Below, piece after piece: positions 12,390-13,602 of a stretch of DNA of 13,602 bases (positions are counted from its first letter, which is position 1; every line of letters begins with the position of its first letter). This DNA comes from CAZGMC01 sp964526565. GTDB lineage: Bacteria; Pseudomonadota; Alphaproteobacteria; DSM-16000; Inquilinaceae. The notes beneath the pieces were generated by a model. That model was not told where the DNA came from. It did no database searches and was given only the letters and a program-made list of their open reading frames with translations. The stretch lies in contig CAZGMC010000107.1 in the NCBI GenBank assembly GCA_964526565.1, forward strand, positions 1 through 13,602, read 5' to 3'. The translations under genes and the position numbers were made by a program.

Positions 12390-13139
12390 ATGGCCGGCCA
12401 TTCGCAGTTCAAGAACATCATGTACCGCAAGGGCGCGCAGGACGCCAAGCGGGCCAAGCAGTTCACCAAGCTGATCCGGGAGATCGTCGTCTCGGCGCGC
12501 GAGGGCCTGCCGGACCCCGAGTCCAACCCGCGGCTGCGCGCCGCCATCGCCGCCGCCCGCCAGGCCAACATGCCCAAGGATAATATCGAACGGGCGATCA
12601 AGAAGGCCACCGGCGGCGGCGACGACACCGACTATACGGAGATGCGCTATGAGGGTTACGGCCCCGCCGGCGTCGCCATCATCGTCGAGGCGCTGACCGA
12701 CAACCGCAACCGCACCGCCGCCGAACTGCGCGCCACCTTCTCCAAACACGGCGGCAGCCTGGGCGAGACCAACTCGGTCGCCTTCCTGTTCAATCGCGTC
12801 GGCGAGATCGACTACGCGCCCGAGGCCGGCACCGCCGAAGCCGTGTTCGAGGCGGCTTTGGAGGCCGGGGCGGAGAACGTCGAGTCGGACGACAACGGCC
12901 ACGTCGTCACCTGCGCGGTGGACGACTTCGCGGCGGTGCGCGACGGGCTGGAGGCGCGGCTGGGGCCGCCGCGCTCGGCCGGGCTGACCTGGAAGCCGGT
13001 CACCACCGTGCAGGTCGACGAGGAGCCGGCCGGGACGCTGTTCAAGCTGCTCGGCGCCCTCGACGACAACGACGACGTCCAGCGCATCTCGGCCAACTTC
13101 GAGATCGCCCAGGACGTGCTGGAACGGCTGGCGGCGTGA
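12390..13139 (+). CDS. yebC: YebC/PmpR family DNA-binding transcriptional regulator
   Basis: A full-length 249-residue YebC family protein, a widespread cytosolic DNA-binding regulator; some family members (TACO1-like) help ribosomes through difficult codons. It starts with the near-invariant MAGHSQFKNIMYRKGAQDAKR, has NMPKDNIERAIKK (60-72), the YEGYGPAGVAIIVE segment (89-102), GGSLGETNSVAFLF (121-134), and the C-terminal DDNDDVQRISANFEI. GAGGGA lies about 10 nt before the ATG. Its stop overlaps the ruvC start by GTGA, the conserved yebC-ruvC arrangement, which points to one operon with the Holliday-junction genes. Confidence 0.97.
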   Translation: MAGHSQFKNIMYRKGAQDAKRAKQFTKLIREIVVSAREGLPDPESNPRLRAAIAAARQANMPKDNIERAIKKATGGGDDTDYTEMRYEGYGPAGVAIIVEALTDNRNRTAAELRATFSKHGGSLGETNSVAFLFNRVGEIDYAPEAGTAEAVFEAALEAGAENVESDDNGHVVTCAVDDFAAVRDGLEARLGPPRSAGLTWKPVTTVQVDEEPAGTLFKLLGALDDNDDVQRISANFEIAQDVLERLAA

Positions 13140-13602
13140 CCCGCACCGCGGTGCTGCGCGTGCTGGGCCTCGATCCAGGGCTGCGCCACACCGGCTGGGG
13201 CGTCGTCGACGTCGACGGCAGCCGGCTGTCCCACGTCGCCGACGGGGCGGTGCATTCCGACGACGGCGCGGCGCTGGCCGACCGGCTGGTCGCCCTCTAT
13301 GACGGGCTGGTCGCCGTGATCGAGCGCTACCGCCCCGACGAGGCCGCGGTCGAGGAGACCTTCGTCAACCGGAACGCTGCGTCCACCCTGAAGCTGGGCA
13401 CCGCCCGCGGCGTGGTGCTGCTGGCCCCGGCGCGGGCCGGGCTGGCGGTGGCCGAGTACGGCGCCAACCACATCAAGAAGGCGGTGGTCGGGGTCGGCCA
13501 TGCCGACAAGGCGCAGGTGCAGATGATGGTGCGCACCCTGCTGCCTGGCGCCCGTCTGGCCGGGGCCGGGAAGGTGATCGCCGTCGACCTGGCGGATTTC
13601 CG
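13136..13602 (+). CDS. ruvC: Crossover junction endodeoxyribonuclease RuvC, partial
   Basis: RuvC is the dimeric nuclease that cuts Holliday junctions with RuvAB. Seen here are LGLDPGLRHTGWG with the first catalytic aspartate (D13), AVEETFVNRN with the catalytic glutamate (E73), the STLKLGTARG segment (83-92) and KKAVVGVGHADKAQVQMMVRTLL. The GTG start overlaps the yebC stop by four bases. The frame runs off the window at 13602. The expected late DAADALA segment with the last two aspartates is not seen; instead after LLPGA the frame reads RLAGAGKVIAVDLADF, which resembles the nucleotide-binding strand of a zinc-type alcohol dehydrogenase. An assembly join near 13550 is possible. Confidence 0.93.
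   Translation, partial: MTRTAVLRVLGLDPGLRHTGWGVVDVDGSRLSHVADGAVHSDDGAALADRLVALYDGLVAVIERYRPDEAAVEETFVNRNAASTLKLGTARGVVLLAPARAGLAVAEYGANHIKKAVVGVGHADKAQVQMMVRTLLPGARLAGAGKVIAVDLADF

Noticed and set aside
1..13602. tRNA, rRNA, CRISPR array, insertion sequence or integrase
   Set aside because: No cloverleaf-like sequence, regularly spaced repeats, terminal inverted repeats or transposase/integrase motifs were found by eye.

Overview
The window is about 13.6 kb of very GC-rich bacterial DNA with tightly packed genes. Protein content (a yebC-ruvC overlap, a secreted M48 protease beside a DsbA-like thiol protein, a DUF1178 protein, a YbdK-type ligase coupled to an N-formylglutamate amidohydrolase) suggests an alphaproteobacterium, perhaps in or near Rhodospirillales; this assignment is inference. 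A run of 100 N at 3169-3268 shows a draft scaffold, and the last ~55 bases look as if they do not belong to ruvC, so assembly errors are possible.

Layout. 1-619 (minus): two coupled small genes of unknown function that share a duplicated domain; the second runs off the left edge. 620-1054: no gene seen. 1055-3015 (minus): a two-gene operon, N-formylglutamate amidohydrolase then a glutamate-cysteine-ligase-like carboxylate-amine ligase, overlapping by 7 nt. 3016-3352: promoter region plus the assembly gap. 3353-3988 (plus): cytoplasmic FrnE-type DsbA protein. 4080-5444 (minus): DUF1178 protein then an NAD-binding SDR protein. 5577-5921 (plus): small secreted protein with eight cysteines in a mirror-symmetric spacing. 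5940-8482 (minus): a degenerate gamma-glutamyltransferase-like lipoprotein then a PLP aminotransferase carrying a His-rich repeat. 8529-10755 (plus): BepA-like M48 metalloprotease with a TPR-like tail, then a ScsC-like periplasmic DsbA protein. 10783-12189 (minus): a nucleotidyltransferase (MNT) and two tandem HepT-like HEPN genes, a duplicated and partly decayed toxin-antitoxin-like locus. 12390-13602 (plus): yebC and the start of ruvC.

Functional themes. The protease, the ScsC-like protein, the Ggt-like lipoprotein and the Cys-rich protein are all exported, so the middle of the window is rich in envelope and disulfide functions. The MNT/HepT block is the accessory part, sitting between conserved housekeeping genes. 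The most unusual signals are the palindromic cysteine spacing (6-3-8-17-8-3-6), the MNT/HepT frame junction on a T6 tract followed by a stem-loop, the Ggt homologue lacking its catalytic threonine, the His-rich 15-nt repeat inside an aminotransferase, and a ruvC 3' end that turns into a dehydrogenase-like sequence.
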